From contig CATPAO010000027.1 of the NCBI GenBank assembly GCA_955652025.1, positions 1 through 13,097 on the forward strand: a stretch of 13,097 bases of DNA, given 5' to 3'. This DNA comes from Casimicrobiaceae bacterium (lineage in GTDB: Bacteria > Pseudomonadota > Gammaproteobacteria > Burkholderiales > Casimicrobiaceae). Below, piece by piece: positions 6,997 through 13,097 of this stretch (position 1 is the first letter of the stretch; each line of letters opens with the position of its first letter). The position numbers and the translations under genes were made by a program. The notes beneath the pieces were generated by a model. That model made no database searches and had not been told where the DNA came from. It saw nothing but the letters and a program-made list of their open reading frames with translations.

Positions 6997-8370
6997 GTGT
7001 CCAGGTCCCTATGGGCGACGGCGCTTTTGGCGTCGACGCTGGCCATGCCCTCGATCGCCACCGCGGCGACCGACGCCGAGCTCGCCGAGATCCGCGAGCA
7101 GATCAAGCAGATGAAGGAATCGTACGAGACGCGCATCCGTGCGCTCGAAGATCGATTGAATGCCGCCGAGACGGCCGCGGCGTCTGCACCCGCGCCCGCG
7201 CCGGTCGCCGCGCCAGCGCCCTCGTCGCCGTCGGCAAGCACCCTCGCGGCGTTCAATCCGGCGATTTCCGTCGTGCTGCAGGGAACCTACGCGCATTTGT
7301 CGCAGGACCCGACGCAGTTCGCGATCAACGGTTTCCAGACCAGCGAGGACACCGGTCCAAGGCGGCGGGGTTTGGGTCTCGGCGAGTCCGAGATCAGCAT
7401 CTTCGCCAATGTCGACGACAAGGTCGCGGGCAACCTCACGGTCTCGCTAACGCCGGACAACAAGGTCTCGGTCGAAGAGGCGTTCGGCATCCTTACCGCG
7501 TTGCCGTACGGGCTCGTGCCGAAGTTCGGCCGTTTCTTTTCCGCCATCGGCTACATGAACGAGCAGCACCAGCATGTGTGGGACTTTCAGGACGCGCCGC
7601 TCGCGTACAAGGCGTTCCTCGGCGGCCAGTTCGCGCAGGACGGCGCGCAGGTCAAGTGGGTGGCACCCAGCGACACGTTCCTCGAATTCGGCGCGGAGAT
7701 CGGCAACGGCGACAACTTTCCCGGCAGTCCGCGCAACAGCAATCGCGCCGGCGCCGGCAGCGTGTTCGTCCATGCGGGCGGCGATTTCGATTACCGGTCG
7801 AGCTGGCGCGCCGGGGTATCGTACTTGGAAACACGCGCAGCGGATCGCGTGAGCACGCTGCCCGACACGGCCGACAACCTTGCAAAAGTCGCGTTCACCG
7901 GCAAGAGCCATGTCGCCATCGCCGACTTCATCTGGAAATACGCGCCGAGCGGCAACGCAAAGCTCACTAACGTCAAGGTGCAAGGCGAATACTTCTGGCG
8001 GCGAGAAAGTGGCGACCTGACCTACGACAGCGATGGCGCACTCGGACTCACGCAGACCGACGCGTATTCATCGAAGCAGACCGGGTGGTATCTACAGGGC
8101 ATCTGGCAGTTCATGCCGCTGTGGCGCGCCGGGCTCCGCTACGATCGCCTCAATCCGGGCAGCCCCGATTACGGCGCGAACAACGTGTTTCTCGCGACCG
8201 ATCCGTTCCATCCCGAGCGGACGACGGTGATGCTCGACTACACGCCGTCGGAATTCAGCCGCTTCCGCGTCCAATACGCTCAAAGCAAAACGCGGCCCGC
8301 GCTCACGGACAACCAGATCTTCCTGCAATACATCCTGACACTCGGCGCGCATCCCGCGCACAAGTTCTGA
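6997..8370 (+). CDS. Outer-membrane beta-barrel protein with N-terminal coiled coil, likely metal-uptake porin
   Basis: This 457-residue exported protein starts at GTG 6997 behind a consensus AGGAGG. Residues 1-24 form a signal peptide ending 'IATAA'. Residues 25-60 form a charged heptad-like coiled coil ('ELAEIREQIKQMKESYETR'), and 61-83 are an Ala/Pro/Ser linker. Residues from about 84 alternate polar and aromatic/hydrophobic positions as in transmembrane beta strands. The protein ends in Phe 457, the usual last residue of outer-membrane barrels. Histidine-rich spots occur at 191-193 ('EQHQHVW') and at the end ('GAHPAHKF'). No TonB box or plug domain is visible, so it looks like a porin rather than a TonB receptor. 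The ZnuA-like gene lies 12 bases downstream, suggesting passage of zinc or a related metal across the outer membrane. The specific function is inference. Confidence 0.85.
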   Translation: MSRSLWATALLASTLAMPSIATAATDAELAEIREQIKQMKESYETRIRALEDRLNAAETAAASAPAPAPVAAPAPSSPSASTLAAFNPAISVVLQGTYAHLSQDPTQFAINGFQTSEDTGPRRRGLGLGESEISIFANVDDKVAGNLTVSLTPDNKVSVEEAFGILTALPYGLVPKFGRFFSAIGYMNEQHQHVWDFQDAPLAYKAFLGGQFAQDGAQVKWVAPSDTFLEFGAEIGNGDNFPGSPRNSNRAGAGSVFVHAGGDFDYRSSWRAGVSYLETRAADRVSTLPDTADNLAKVAFTGKSHVAIADFIWKYAPSGNAKLTNVKVQGEYFWRRESGDLTYDSDGALGLTQTDAYSSKQTGWYLQGIWQFMPLWRAGLRYDRLNPGSPDYGANNVFLATDPFHPERTTVMLDYTPSEFSRFRVQYAQSKTRPALTDNQIFLQYILTLGAHPAHKF

Positions 8371-8382
8371 CGGAGAGGCGAC

Positions 8383-9288
8383 ATGCAATCATATTGGAAA
8401 TGGCTGGCCGCTGCGGCACTCGCCCTTACGGTCTCGACCGCGCAAGCGGCGCTGAATGTCTTCGCGACGGTGCCGGAATGGGCCGCCTTGACCGAGGAGC
8501 TGGGCGGCGACAAGGTGAAGGTCTACATGGCGACAAGCGCACTGCAGGACCCGCATCACGTCGAGGCGAAGCCAAGCCTGATTGCGCGGGCGCGGAGTGC
8601 CGACCTGGTTGTCGCGACAGGCGCTGAGCTCGAGGTGGGCTGGTTGCCGCTCGTGCTGCAGCAGGCCGGCAACCCGAAGCTGCGTCCCGGTCAGCCCGCC
8701 TATTTCGAGGCGACCAACTATGTCGCGCTCCTCGACAAGCCGGCGCGACTCGATCGCGCGGAGGGCGACGTGCATCCGCAGGGCGACCCGCACATCCAAG
8801 GCGATCCACGCAACATCGCGCGTGTCGCCGCGGCGCTGGCGGCGCGCCTCGCGGAGCTCGATCCCGCGAACGCCGAAACCTATCGCGCGCGCTACAAGGC
8901 ATTCGACGACAAGTGGCGAGCGGCGATCGGCCGCTGGGAGCGCGAGGCGGCGCCGCTCAAGGGCACGCCGGTCCTCGTCCAGCACAAGGGATTCACCTAC
9001 CTGATCGCGTGGCTTGGCATGAAGGAGATCGCGGCGCTCGAGCCCAAGCCGGGCGTCGAGCCGACGGTCTCGTACCTGTCGGACGTGCTCGCGGCGGTGG
9101 AGCGCCAGCCGGCGAAAATGGTGCTGCGTTCCGCCTACCAGAGCGATCGTCCCTCGCTGTGGATCGCCGAGCGCGCGAAAATCAATCCGGTCGTCCTGCC
9201 GTTCACCGTGGGCGGCGATGCGGAAGCCAAGGATCTGTTTGCGTTGTTCGACGACACGATTGCCCGGCTCTCGAAAGGCGCGCAATGA
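8383..9288 (+). CDS. Metal (probably zinc) ABC transporter substrate-binding protein, ZnuA-like
   Basis: This is a 301-residue periplasmic cluster A-I binding protein. The signal peptide is residues 1-22 or 23, with an AQA/A-type cleavage site. Likely metal ligands are H58/H59 in 'DPHHVEAKPS', H131 or H137 in 'GDVHPQGDPH', H201 in 'VQHKGF', and D279 in 'TVGGDAEAKDLF'. Three histidines plus a carboxylate is the ligand set of ZnuA and manganese-type relatives. The long His/Asp/Glu-rich loop of enteric ZnuA is absent. The start ATG 8383 has GGAGAGG at 8372-8378 with a four-base spacer. The gene overlaps the permease gene as ATGA. It probably receives metal arriving through the outer-membrane protein encoded upstream and delivers it to the permease. 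Zinc is likely but manganese or iron cannot be excluded. Confidence 0.92.
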   Translation: MQSYWKWLAAAALALTVSTAQAALNVFATVPEWAALTEELGGDKVKVYMATSALQDPHHVEAKPSLIARARSADLVVATGAELEVGWLPLVLQQAGNPKLRPGQPAYFEATNYVALLDKPARLDRAEGDVHPQGDPHIQGDPRNIARVAAALAARLAELDPANAETYRARYKAFDDKWRAAIGRWEREAAPLKGTPVLVQHKGFTYLIAWLGMKEIAALEPKPGVEPTVSYLSDVLAAVERQPAKMVLRSAYQSDRPSLWIAERAKINPVVLPFTVGGDAEAKDLFALFDDTIARLSKGAQ

Positions 9289-10067
9289 GCCTCGCGTCGA
9301 TCGACCTGTCGATCCTGTGGCCGGCGCTCATGGCCGGCCTGCTCGTGACGGCGACGCACGTGCCGCTGGGAGCACAGGTTCTGACGCGGGGGATCGTGTT
9401 CATCGACCTGGCGATCGCGCAGATCGCCGGGTGCGGCGTATTGCTCGCAGATCAGTTGGGATTCGAGGCCGAGGGTCTCGCCGTCCAGGTCGCCGCACTC
9501 GCGGCTGCGCTCGGCGGCGCGTTGCTGCTGACGTGGACCGAGAAAGTTTGGCCCGACGTGCAGGAGGCGGTGATCGGTGTCGTCTTCGTGCTCGCGGCGA
9601 CCGGCGGCATCCTGCTGTTGGCGAGCAACGTACACGGCAGCGAGCACCTGCGCGATCTGCTGGTCGGACAGATCTTGTGGGTGCAGCCGCGTCAGCTGGC
9701 GTGGACGGCCACCATCTATGCCGTCCTGCTGGCGTTGTGGTTCGGTGCCGCGGGCCGTATCGGCCGGATCGGGTTCTATCTGATCTTCGCTTGCGCGGTG
9801 ACGGTGTCGGTGCAGCTCGTGGGTGTGTACCTTGTCTTCGCGACGCTGATCGTCCCGCCGCTAGCGACGCGCACGCTCCGTTCGCGACGGATGCCGGCGG
9901 CCTGGGTGCTCGGTGCTGCCGGTTACGCGTTCGGGCTCGTCGTCTCGACGTCGTTCGATTTGCCGACCGGCCCGGTGATCGTGTGGATGTTGGCGGTGCT
10001 GGGCGTGCTCACCCATGCGCTGGTGCCGCGCCGCGCGGCCGCGCCCAACGCGGCGCGAACGCGATGA
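9285..10067 (+). CDS. Metal ABC transporter permease, ZnuB-like
   Basis: This is a 260-residue inner-membrane protein of the ABC-3 (ZnuB/MntB) family with about eight hydrophobic segments and the usual family length. Characteristic parts are 'HVPLGAQVLTRGIVFIDLA' near the first helices, 'GQILWV' in the middle and 'VYLVFATLIVPPLATR' towards the end. The ATG overlaps the stop of the binding-protein gene (9285-9288), so the two are translationally coupled. No ATP-binding subunit gene lies before or after: the next gene is a pirin, and the ATPase at 748-1827 is of a different class and sits in a different operon. The transporter therefore needs an ATPase encoded elsewhere, most simply a znuC at another locus. 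Confidence 0.9.
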   Translation: MSLASIDLSILWPALMAGLLVTATHVPLGAQVLTRGIVFIDLAIAQIAGCGVLLADQLGFEAEGLAVQVAALAAALGGALLLTWTEKVWPDVQEAVIGVVFVLAATGGILLLASNVHGSEHLRDLLVGQILWVQPRQLAWTATIYAVLLALWFGAAGRIGRIGFYLIFACAVTVSVQLVGVYLVFATLIVPPLATRTLRSRRMPAAWVLGAAGYAFGLVVSTSFDLPTGPVIVWMLAVLGVLTHALVPRRAAAPNAARTR

Positions 10068-10089
10068 GCGAAACCATGTCGAATAAAAT

Positions 10090-10117
10090 GATCATGCGCG
10101 TGAAAAATCGCGCGATC
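10090..10117 (+). other. Bulged hairpin in the pirin leader
   Basis: GATC (10090-10093) and GCGCG (10096-10100) can pair with CGCGC (10109-10113) and GATC (10114-10117), leaving a two-base AT bulge and the loop TGAAAAAT. No T tract follows, so it is not a standard intrinsic terminator. It sits in the 76-base gap between the metal permease stop and the pirin start and could be a leader structure or chance. Confidence 0.25.
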
Positions 10118-10132
10118 CGACCATCGACGAAA

Positions 10133-10138
10133 GGAAGG
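10133..10138 (+). promoter_or_regulatory. Ribosome binding site selecting ATG 10144 for pirin
   Basis: GGAAGG lies five bases before ATG 10144 and only two bases before GTG 10141, so it favours the ATG. Confidence 0.6.
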
Positions 10139-10143
10139 GCGTG

Positions 10144-10839
10144 ATGCTGCTTCGCAAGGCCGACACGCGCGGGCATGCCGACCACGGCTGGCTCGATTCG
10201 TATCACAGCTTTTCGTTCGCCGACTACTACGATCCGGCGCATATGGGATTCGGACCGCTTCGCGTGATCAACGAGGATCGCGTCCAGCCGGGCAAAGGAT
10301 TCGGCACGCACGGCCACCGCGACATGGAAATCATTTCGTATGTCCTCGACGGGCAACTCGAGCACAAGGACAACATCGGTAACGGTTCGATCATCGTGCC
10401 CGGCGACGTGCAGCGGATGAGCGCCGGGCGCGGCGTCATGCACAGCGAATACAACCCGTCGCGCGTGCATGCAGTGCATTTTTTACAAATCTGGATCGAA
10501 CCAAACGTTTTTGGCGTCGCGCCGTCTTATGAGCAGAAGGTCGTCGCGGACAGTACGAAGCGTGGCCGGCTGGCGCTGATCGCCTCCCCCGATGGCGGCG
10601 ACGACTCGGTGACGATCCAGCAGGACGCGCGGGTCTATGCCGGGTTGCTGGATGGCGCAGAGGCCGTGTCGCGCGAAATCGCGCCGGGCCGTCGCGCCTA
10701 TGTGCATGTGGCGCGCGGTAGCGTTTCCGTGAACGGCACGCGCCTCGACGCGGGAGATGCTGCCGCATGGACGGGCGAGCCGACGATCCGTTTCGAACTG
10801 GGTTCGAACGCCGAAGTATTGCTGTTCGATCTCAATTAA
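10144..10839 (+). CDS. Pirin family protein (YhhW-like bicupin)
   Basis: This is a 231-residue cytoplasmic pirin-family protein with two cupin barrels, the same length as E. coli YhhW. The N-terminal barrel has an intact metal site: H56 and H58 in 'GTHGHRDMEI', then H100 and E102 in 'GVMHSEYN', one residue offset from the H57/H59/H101/E103 set of YhhW. Family members bind iron or another divalent metal; some show quercetin 2,3-dioxygenase activity in vitro, but physiological roles are mostly unclear. The opening 'RKADTRGHADHGWLDSYHSF' is typical. ATG 10144 is preferred over GTG 10141 on ribosome-binding-site spacing. It is followed after 11 bases by the broken doxX gene, a common pirin partner. 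Confidence 0.93.
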   Translation: MLLRKADTRGHADHGWLDSYHSFSFADYYDPAHMGFGPLRVINEDRVQPGKGFGTHGHRDMEIISYVLDGQLEHKDNIGNGSIIVPGDVQRMSAGRGVMHSEYNPSRVHAVHFLQIWIEPNVFGVAPSYEQKVVADSTKRGRLALIASPDGGDDSVTIQQDARVYAGLLDGAEAVSREIAPGRRAYVHVARGSVSVNGTRLDAGDAAAWTGEPTIRFELGSNAEVLLFDLN

Positions 10840-10850
10840 GCGGCGGCAAC

Positions 10851-11216
10851 ATGAATGGACAGAAGGATGTCGCAGCGCTCATCGGCCGCATCGCACTGGC
10901 GCTGATCTTCGCGTCACCTCGGGCCTTGCCAAGCTGACTCACCGTCATCGAGCTGGGCGGCGGCCTGGCGATCCTGGCGGGCGGGATGACGCGGTGGGCC
11001 GCGCTGGCGTTCGTCGCCTTCCTGATCGTGATCACGCCGATCTTTCATGGTTACTGGTCCGCACCGGACGCCGAGCAGATGGTGGACCAGATCATGTTCT
11101 GGAAGAACGTGTCGATGCTCGGCGGCTTCCTGCTGCTGTTCGCGCTCGGACCGGGTCGTTACAGCATCGACGAAAAAATGGCGAGCGGGTCACCCTCCCA
11201 GCGTTCATTCGCGTGA
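10851..11216 (+). pseudogene. doxX-family membrane protein gene, frameshifted and internally deleted
   Basis: Reading from ATG 10851 gives a DoxX-like first helix start ('ALIGRIALALIF'), then leaves the family pattern and stops at TGA 10935-10937. The expected continuation 'TSGLAKLTH' is in another frame (10913-10942). The remainder ('VIELGGGLAILAG', 'HGYWSAPDAEQMVDQIMFWKN', 'FALGPGRYSID') returns to the first frame from about 10944 and runs to TGA 11214-11216. In intact DoxX proteins roughly 20-30 residues normally separate the KLT motif from the VELGGG helix; here they are almost adjacent, so there is an internal deletion as well as a frameshift. An ATG at 10986 could start a 76-residue C-terminal fragment, but it would lack the first helix. 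DoxX proteins are small four-helix inner-membrane proteins, some linked to sulfur or redox metabolism. An assembly error is possible. Confidence 0.75.
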
Positions 11217-11657
11217 GTGCGAGTCGAGCCATAGCGTAACTGGGCCGGCGTTGACAAGCGCGACGTCCATCCGCGCGCCGAAGACGCCGGTTTGAACCGG
11301 CTTGCCCAACGCCGCGGCCAGTGCGGCGACGAAAGCTTCGAACGCCGGTGCGGCGACTTCCGGACGGGCCGCCGCCGACCATGAAGGGCGGTGGCCCTTT
11401 TTCGTTGATCCGTAGAGCGTGAATTGCGAGACGGCGAGAATCGCGCCGTCTACGTCGCGCACCGAGCGATTCATCACACCGTCGTCGTCGTCGAACACGC
11501 GCACGTTGACGATCTTGTGGACGAGCCAGTCGCGGTCGTCGCCGGAATCGCCGTCGGTGATCCCGGCCAGCACAAGGAGTCCGTTGCCGATCGCAGCGGT
11601 GACGCGACCTTCGACCGTGATACGCGCCTCGCGGACGCGTTGCACGAGCGCTCGCAT
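11205..11657 (-). CDS. dtd: D-aminoacyl-tRNA deacylase
   Basis: This 150-residue cytoplasmic enzyme hydrolyses D-amino acids (and glycine mischarged on tRNA-Ala) from tRNA, protecting translation fidelity. Both hallmark motifs are present: 'SQFTLYG' (77-83) and the cross-subunit 'NAGPVT' (136-141) carrying the Gly-Pro pair of the chiral-proofreading site. The conserved 'KKGHRPS' follows the first motif. The start is the ATG reading into 'MRALVQRV' (first base 11657), the usual DTD N-terminus; a longer in-frame ATG at 11699 lies inside the upstream gene. AAGGTGG (+ strand 11667-11673) gives a ribosome binding site nine bases away. Only one base separates this start from the DUF4124 stop, so they form an operon. 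The 3' end overlaps the doxX remnant by 12 bases, tail to tail. Confidence 0.96.
   Translation of the reverse strand: MRALVQRVREARITVEGRVTAAIGNGLLVLAGITDGDSGDDRDWLVHKIVNVRVFDDDDGVMNRSVRDVDGAILAVSQFTLYGSTKKGHRPSWSAAARPEVAAPAFEAFVAALAAALGKPVQTGVFGARMDVALVNAGPVTLWLDSHSRE
11384..11402 (+). terminator. Intrinsic-terminator-like hairpin, + strand, inside dtd (antisense)
   Basis: AAGGGC (11384-11389) pairs with GCCCTT (11394-11399) around the loop GGTG and runs into a T tract. It lies about 170 bases past the doxX stop and could end rightward transcription from the pirin/doxX unit. On the other strand the same bases encode the conserved KKGHRPS of DTD, so the structure may be a by-product of coding. 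Confidence 0.3.
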
Positions 11658-11658
11658 G

Positions 11659-12186
11659 CTACTTGACCACCTTGCGCTCCACTTCAACGAGGCGTCCATG
11701 CTCGAACGTCAGCGTGGTGATCGTGCTCGGATCCTCGGGTGCGGGCAGATACGTCCAGCGCGCGACCTTGCGGCCGTTGCCGCCGCTTTTCATGTCTGGC
11801 GCTCCGATACGCAGGATCACCTCGCCCTCGTTGATCCCGGGCGCCAGAAACTTGCGCTCTGCCGGCTTGCCGGACACGGCCGCTTGCTTCGATTTCTGCG
11901 TGGTGACTTTTGTCTTGGTCTTCGGTTCCGCCGGCGGCAACGATTGAAGCGTCGTCGTGCCGGGGAGCGGGCCGAGCGGCATCACCGAGACTGTGGGCGG
12001 ATCCTTGTCGAAGTCGCGCAGTTCCTTGCCCGGCGGGCAGGGTGAATCCTGATACATGGGCGTGCCGTCGACGCCCACGCACTTGTAAACCGTTGCAGCG
12101 ACGGGCGTCACCGTGGCGCACAATGCGAGCGCGATCGCGGGGAGGCCGCGCGACACCGCGAATGAGAAAATGGCGGTCACCTCCAT
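11659..12186 (-). CDS. DUF4124 domain-containing exported protein
   Basis: This 175-residue protein has an N-terminal signal sequence (about 1-31, hydrophobic core '[12 protein letters not shown]'). A DUF4124 segment follows ('[19 protein letters not shown]', residues 33-51) with two cysteines, C36 and C50, that could form a disulfide in the periplasm. The middle (about 55-110) is Pro/Lys/Thr-rich and probably disordered. The C-terminal 60 residues ('[14 protein letters not shown]', '[10 protein letters not shown]', '[16 protein letters not shown]') resemble the small SmpA/OmlA/BamE-type fold in which a hydrophobic core packs a two-strand output motif. Function is unknown; the DUF4124 domain is common in Proteobacteria. 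It is transcribed ahead of dtd with a one-base gap and divergently from the aminotransferase. ATG 12186 is the only start that keeps the full signal peptide; a GTG at codon 11 is possible but would shorten it. Confidence 0.85.
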   Translation of the reverse strand: MEVTAIFSFAVSRGLPAIALALCATVTPVAATVYKCVGVDGTPMYQDSPCPPGKELRDFDKDPPTVSVMPLGPLPGTTTLQSLPPAEPKTKTKVTTQKSKQAAVSGKPAERKFLAPGINEGEVILRIGAPDMKSGGNGRKVARWTYLPAPEDPSTITTLTFEHGRLVEVERKVVK

Positions 12187-12190
12187 AGGG

Positions 12191-12205
12191 GCGTTACGAT
12201 AACGC
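12191..12205. promoter_or_regulatory. Perfect inverted repeat in the divergent DUF4124/aminotransferase intergenic region
   Basis: GCGTTA (12191-12196), spacer CGA and TAACGC (12200-12205) form a perfect six-base inverted repeat within a 49-base gap between two divergent starts. It is four bases from the DUF4124 ATG, so it could be an operator or an RNA hairpin masking that gene's ribosome binding site. No regulator family is recognised from the motif. Confidence 0.4.
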
Positions 12206-12235
12206 TCTCCTGCCGCTCGCGTACTACGACTTTCG

Positions 12236-13097
12236 ATGGATTCCCGCGCCGAACTTGCCGCCCGTGTCGCCGAAATCGCCCCATTTCACGTGATGGAGGT
12301 GCAAACGGCCGCGCGCGCCCTCGAGGCGGCCGGCCGCAGCGTCGTCCACATGGAGATCGGCGAGCCGGATTTCCCCACACCCGGCCCGGTGATCGACGCG
12401 GCGCAGCGCGCGATCGCGGACGGTGCCATCTATTACACGTCCGCGCTGGGGTTGCCGGAACTGCGCGCCGCCATCGCGCGGCATTACGCGGACCACTACG
12501 GTGTCGCCGTTTCGCCCGAACGGATTATCGTCAGTGCGGGATCGTCGGCGGCGTTGCTGCTCGTCGCCGCGCTCATCGTCAATCGCGACGATCGCATCCT
12601 GATGACCGATCCCGGCTATCCGTGCAATCGTCACTTCGTCCGCGTGCTGGAAGGTGACCCCGTCGGCATTCCAGTGGGGCCCGAATCGAACTATCAGCTT
12701 ACCGCCGAATCGATCGAGCGGCACTGGACACCCGCGACGCGCGGCGTGCTGATCGCGTCGCCGTCGAATCCGACCGGCACCAGTGTCCCGCGCCACGAAA
12801 TGCGAAAGATTGTCGGCACCGTCGCGCGCCTCGGCGGACGCCTGATCGTCGACGAGATCTACTTGGGGCTCACCTACGATCAGACGCCGCGGAGCGCGCT
12901 CGAGCTTGCCGACGATGCGTTCGTGATCTCCAGCTTCTCCAAGTACTTCAACATGACCGGCTGGCGATTGGGCTGGGTCGTCACGCCGGAGCGGCATGTG
13001 CGCGACTTGGAAAAGCTCGCGCAGAATCTCTACATTTCGCCCGCGGCGCCGTCGCAACGCGCGGCGATCGCGTGTTTTTTGCCGCAGACGCTGGCCA
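12236..13097 (+). CDS. Class I/II PLP-dependent aminotransferase (3' partial)
   Basis: ATG 12236 opens a frame that stays open to the right edge, giving the first 287 residues of a fold-type I aminotransferase that is normally about 380-400 residues long. Family residues seen: 'HMEIGEPDFPTP' near the N-terminus (38-49), 'YTSALGLPELR' in the substrate/cofactor region, 'SPSNPTGT' with N178, D206 and Y209 in 'VDEIYLG', the Schiff-base lysine K236 in 'SSFSKYFNMTGWRLGW', and phosphate-binding R244. It would transfer amino groups between an amino acid and a 2-oxo acid in the cytosol. The donor cannot be fixed: aspartate, alanine or broad-range enzymes all fit. It is divergent from the DUF4124-dtd operon; no clear Shine-Dalgarno site precedes the start. 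Confidence 0.92.
   Translation, partial: MDSRAELAARVAEIAPFHVMEVQTAARALEAAGRSVVHMEIGEPDFPTPGPVIDAAQRAIADGAIYYTSALGLPELRAAIARHYADHYGVAVSPERIIVSAGSSAALLLVAALIVNRDDRILMTDPGYPCNRHFVRVLEGDPVGIPVGPESNYQLTAESIERHWTPATRGVLIASPSNPTGTSVPRHEMRKIVGTVARLGGRLIVDEIYLGLTYDQTPRSALELADDAFVISSFSKYFNMTGWRLGWVVTPERHVRDLEKLAQNLYISPAAPSQRAAIACFLPQTLA

Noticed and set aside
6768..7970. 400-codon + strand open frame over the outer-membrane gene
   Set aside because: It is a shadow of the barrel gene, which has a signal peptide, a strong ribosome binding site and a terminal Phe. The shadow translation is Arg-rich without domains.
8389..9285. 298-codon - strand open frame opposite the ZnuA-like gene
   Set aside because: It mirrors the codon pattern of a clear ZnuA homologue and contains no recognisable motif.

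Overview
The window is a GC-rich, densely packed bacterial chromosome segment. Most genes are on the + strand, several stop and start codons overlap, and no gene-free stretch reaches 300 bases. Gene content and protein character point to a betaproteobacterium, probably in or near the Burkholderiales: a DUF4124 protein next to dtd, a uronate operon, a pirin and a ZnuA/ZnuB-like pair. This assignment is inference from protein style; there is no rRNA or marker gene to settle it. I see no tRNA, rRNA, CRISPR array, insertion sequence or attachment site.

Region 1 (1-6546) is one tightly spaced operon. It holds the end of a periplasmic solute-binding protein, an ABC ATPase with a TOBE-type C-terminus, two inner-membrane permeases of the spermidine/iron (Pot/Fbp-like) architecture, a mannitol-dehydrogenase-family reductase (probably D-fructuronate reductase) with a UUG start, and glucuronate isomerase (uxaC). 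The two enzymes catalyse consecutive steps of hexuronate catabolism (glucuronate to fructuronate to mannonate), so the transporter most likely imports a hexuronate or a related sugar acid. That substrate is inferred from context only.

Region 2 (6625-10067) is a four-gene metal-acquisition cluster. It encodes a 104-residue secreted His/Cys protein, an outer-membrane beta-barrel with an N-terminal coiled coil, a ZnuA-like metal-binding protein and a ZnuB-like permease. No ATPase gene is present. Together they could carry zinc (or a related metal) from the outer membrane to the cytoplasm, with an ATPase supplied from elsewhere. This is the most interesting part of the window.

Region 3 (10068-11216) has a pirin gene with an intact metal site, followed 11 bases later by a broken doxX-like membrane protein gene that carries both a frameshift and an internal deletion.

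Region 4 (11205-13097) has dtd (D-aminoacyl-tRNA deacylase) and a DUF4124 protein on the - strand, convergent with the doxX remnant. A 49-base divergent intergenic region with a perfect inverted repeat separates them from a class I PLP-dependent aminotransferase that runs off the right edge.
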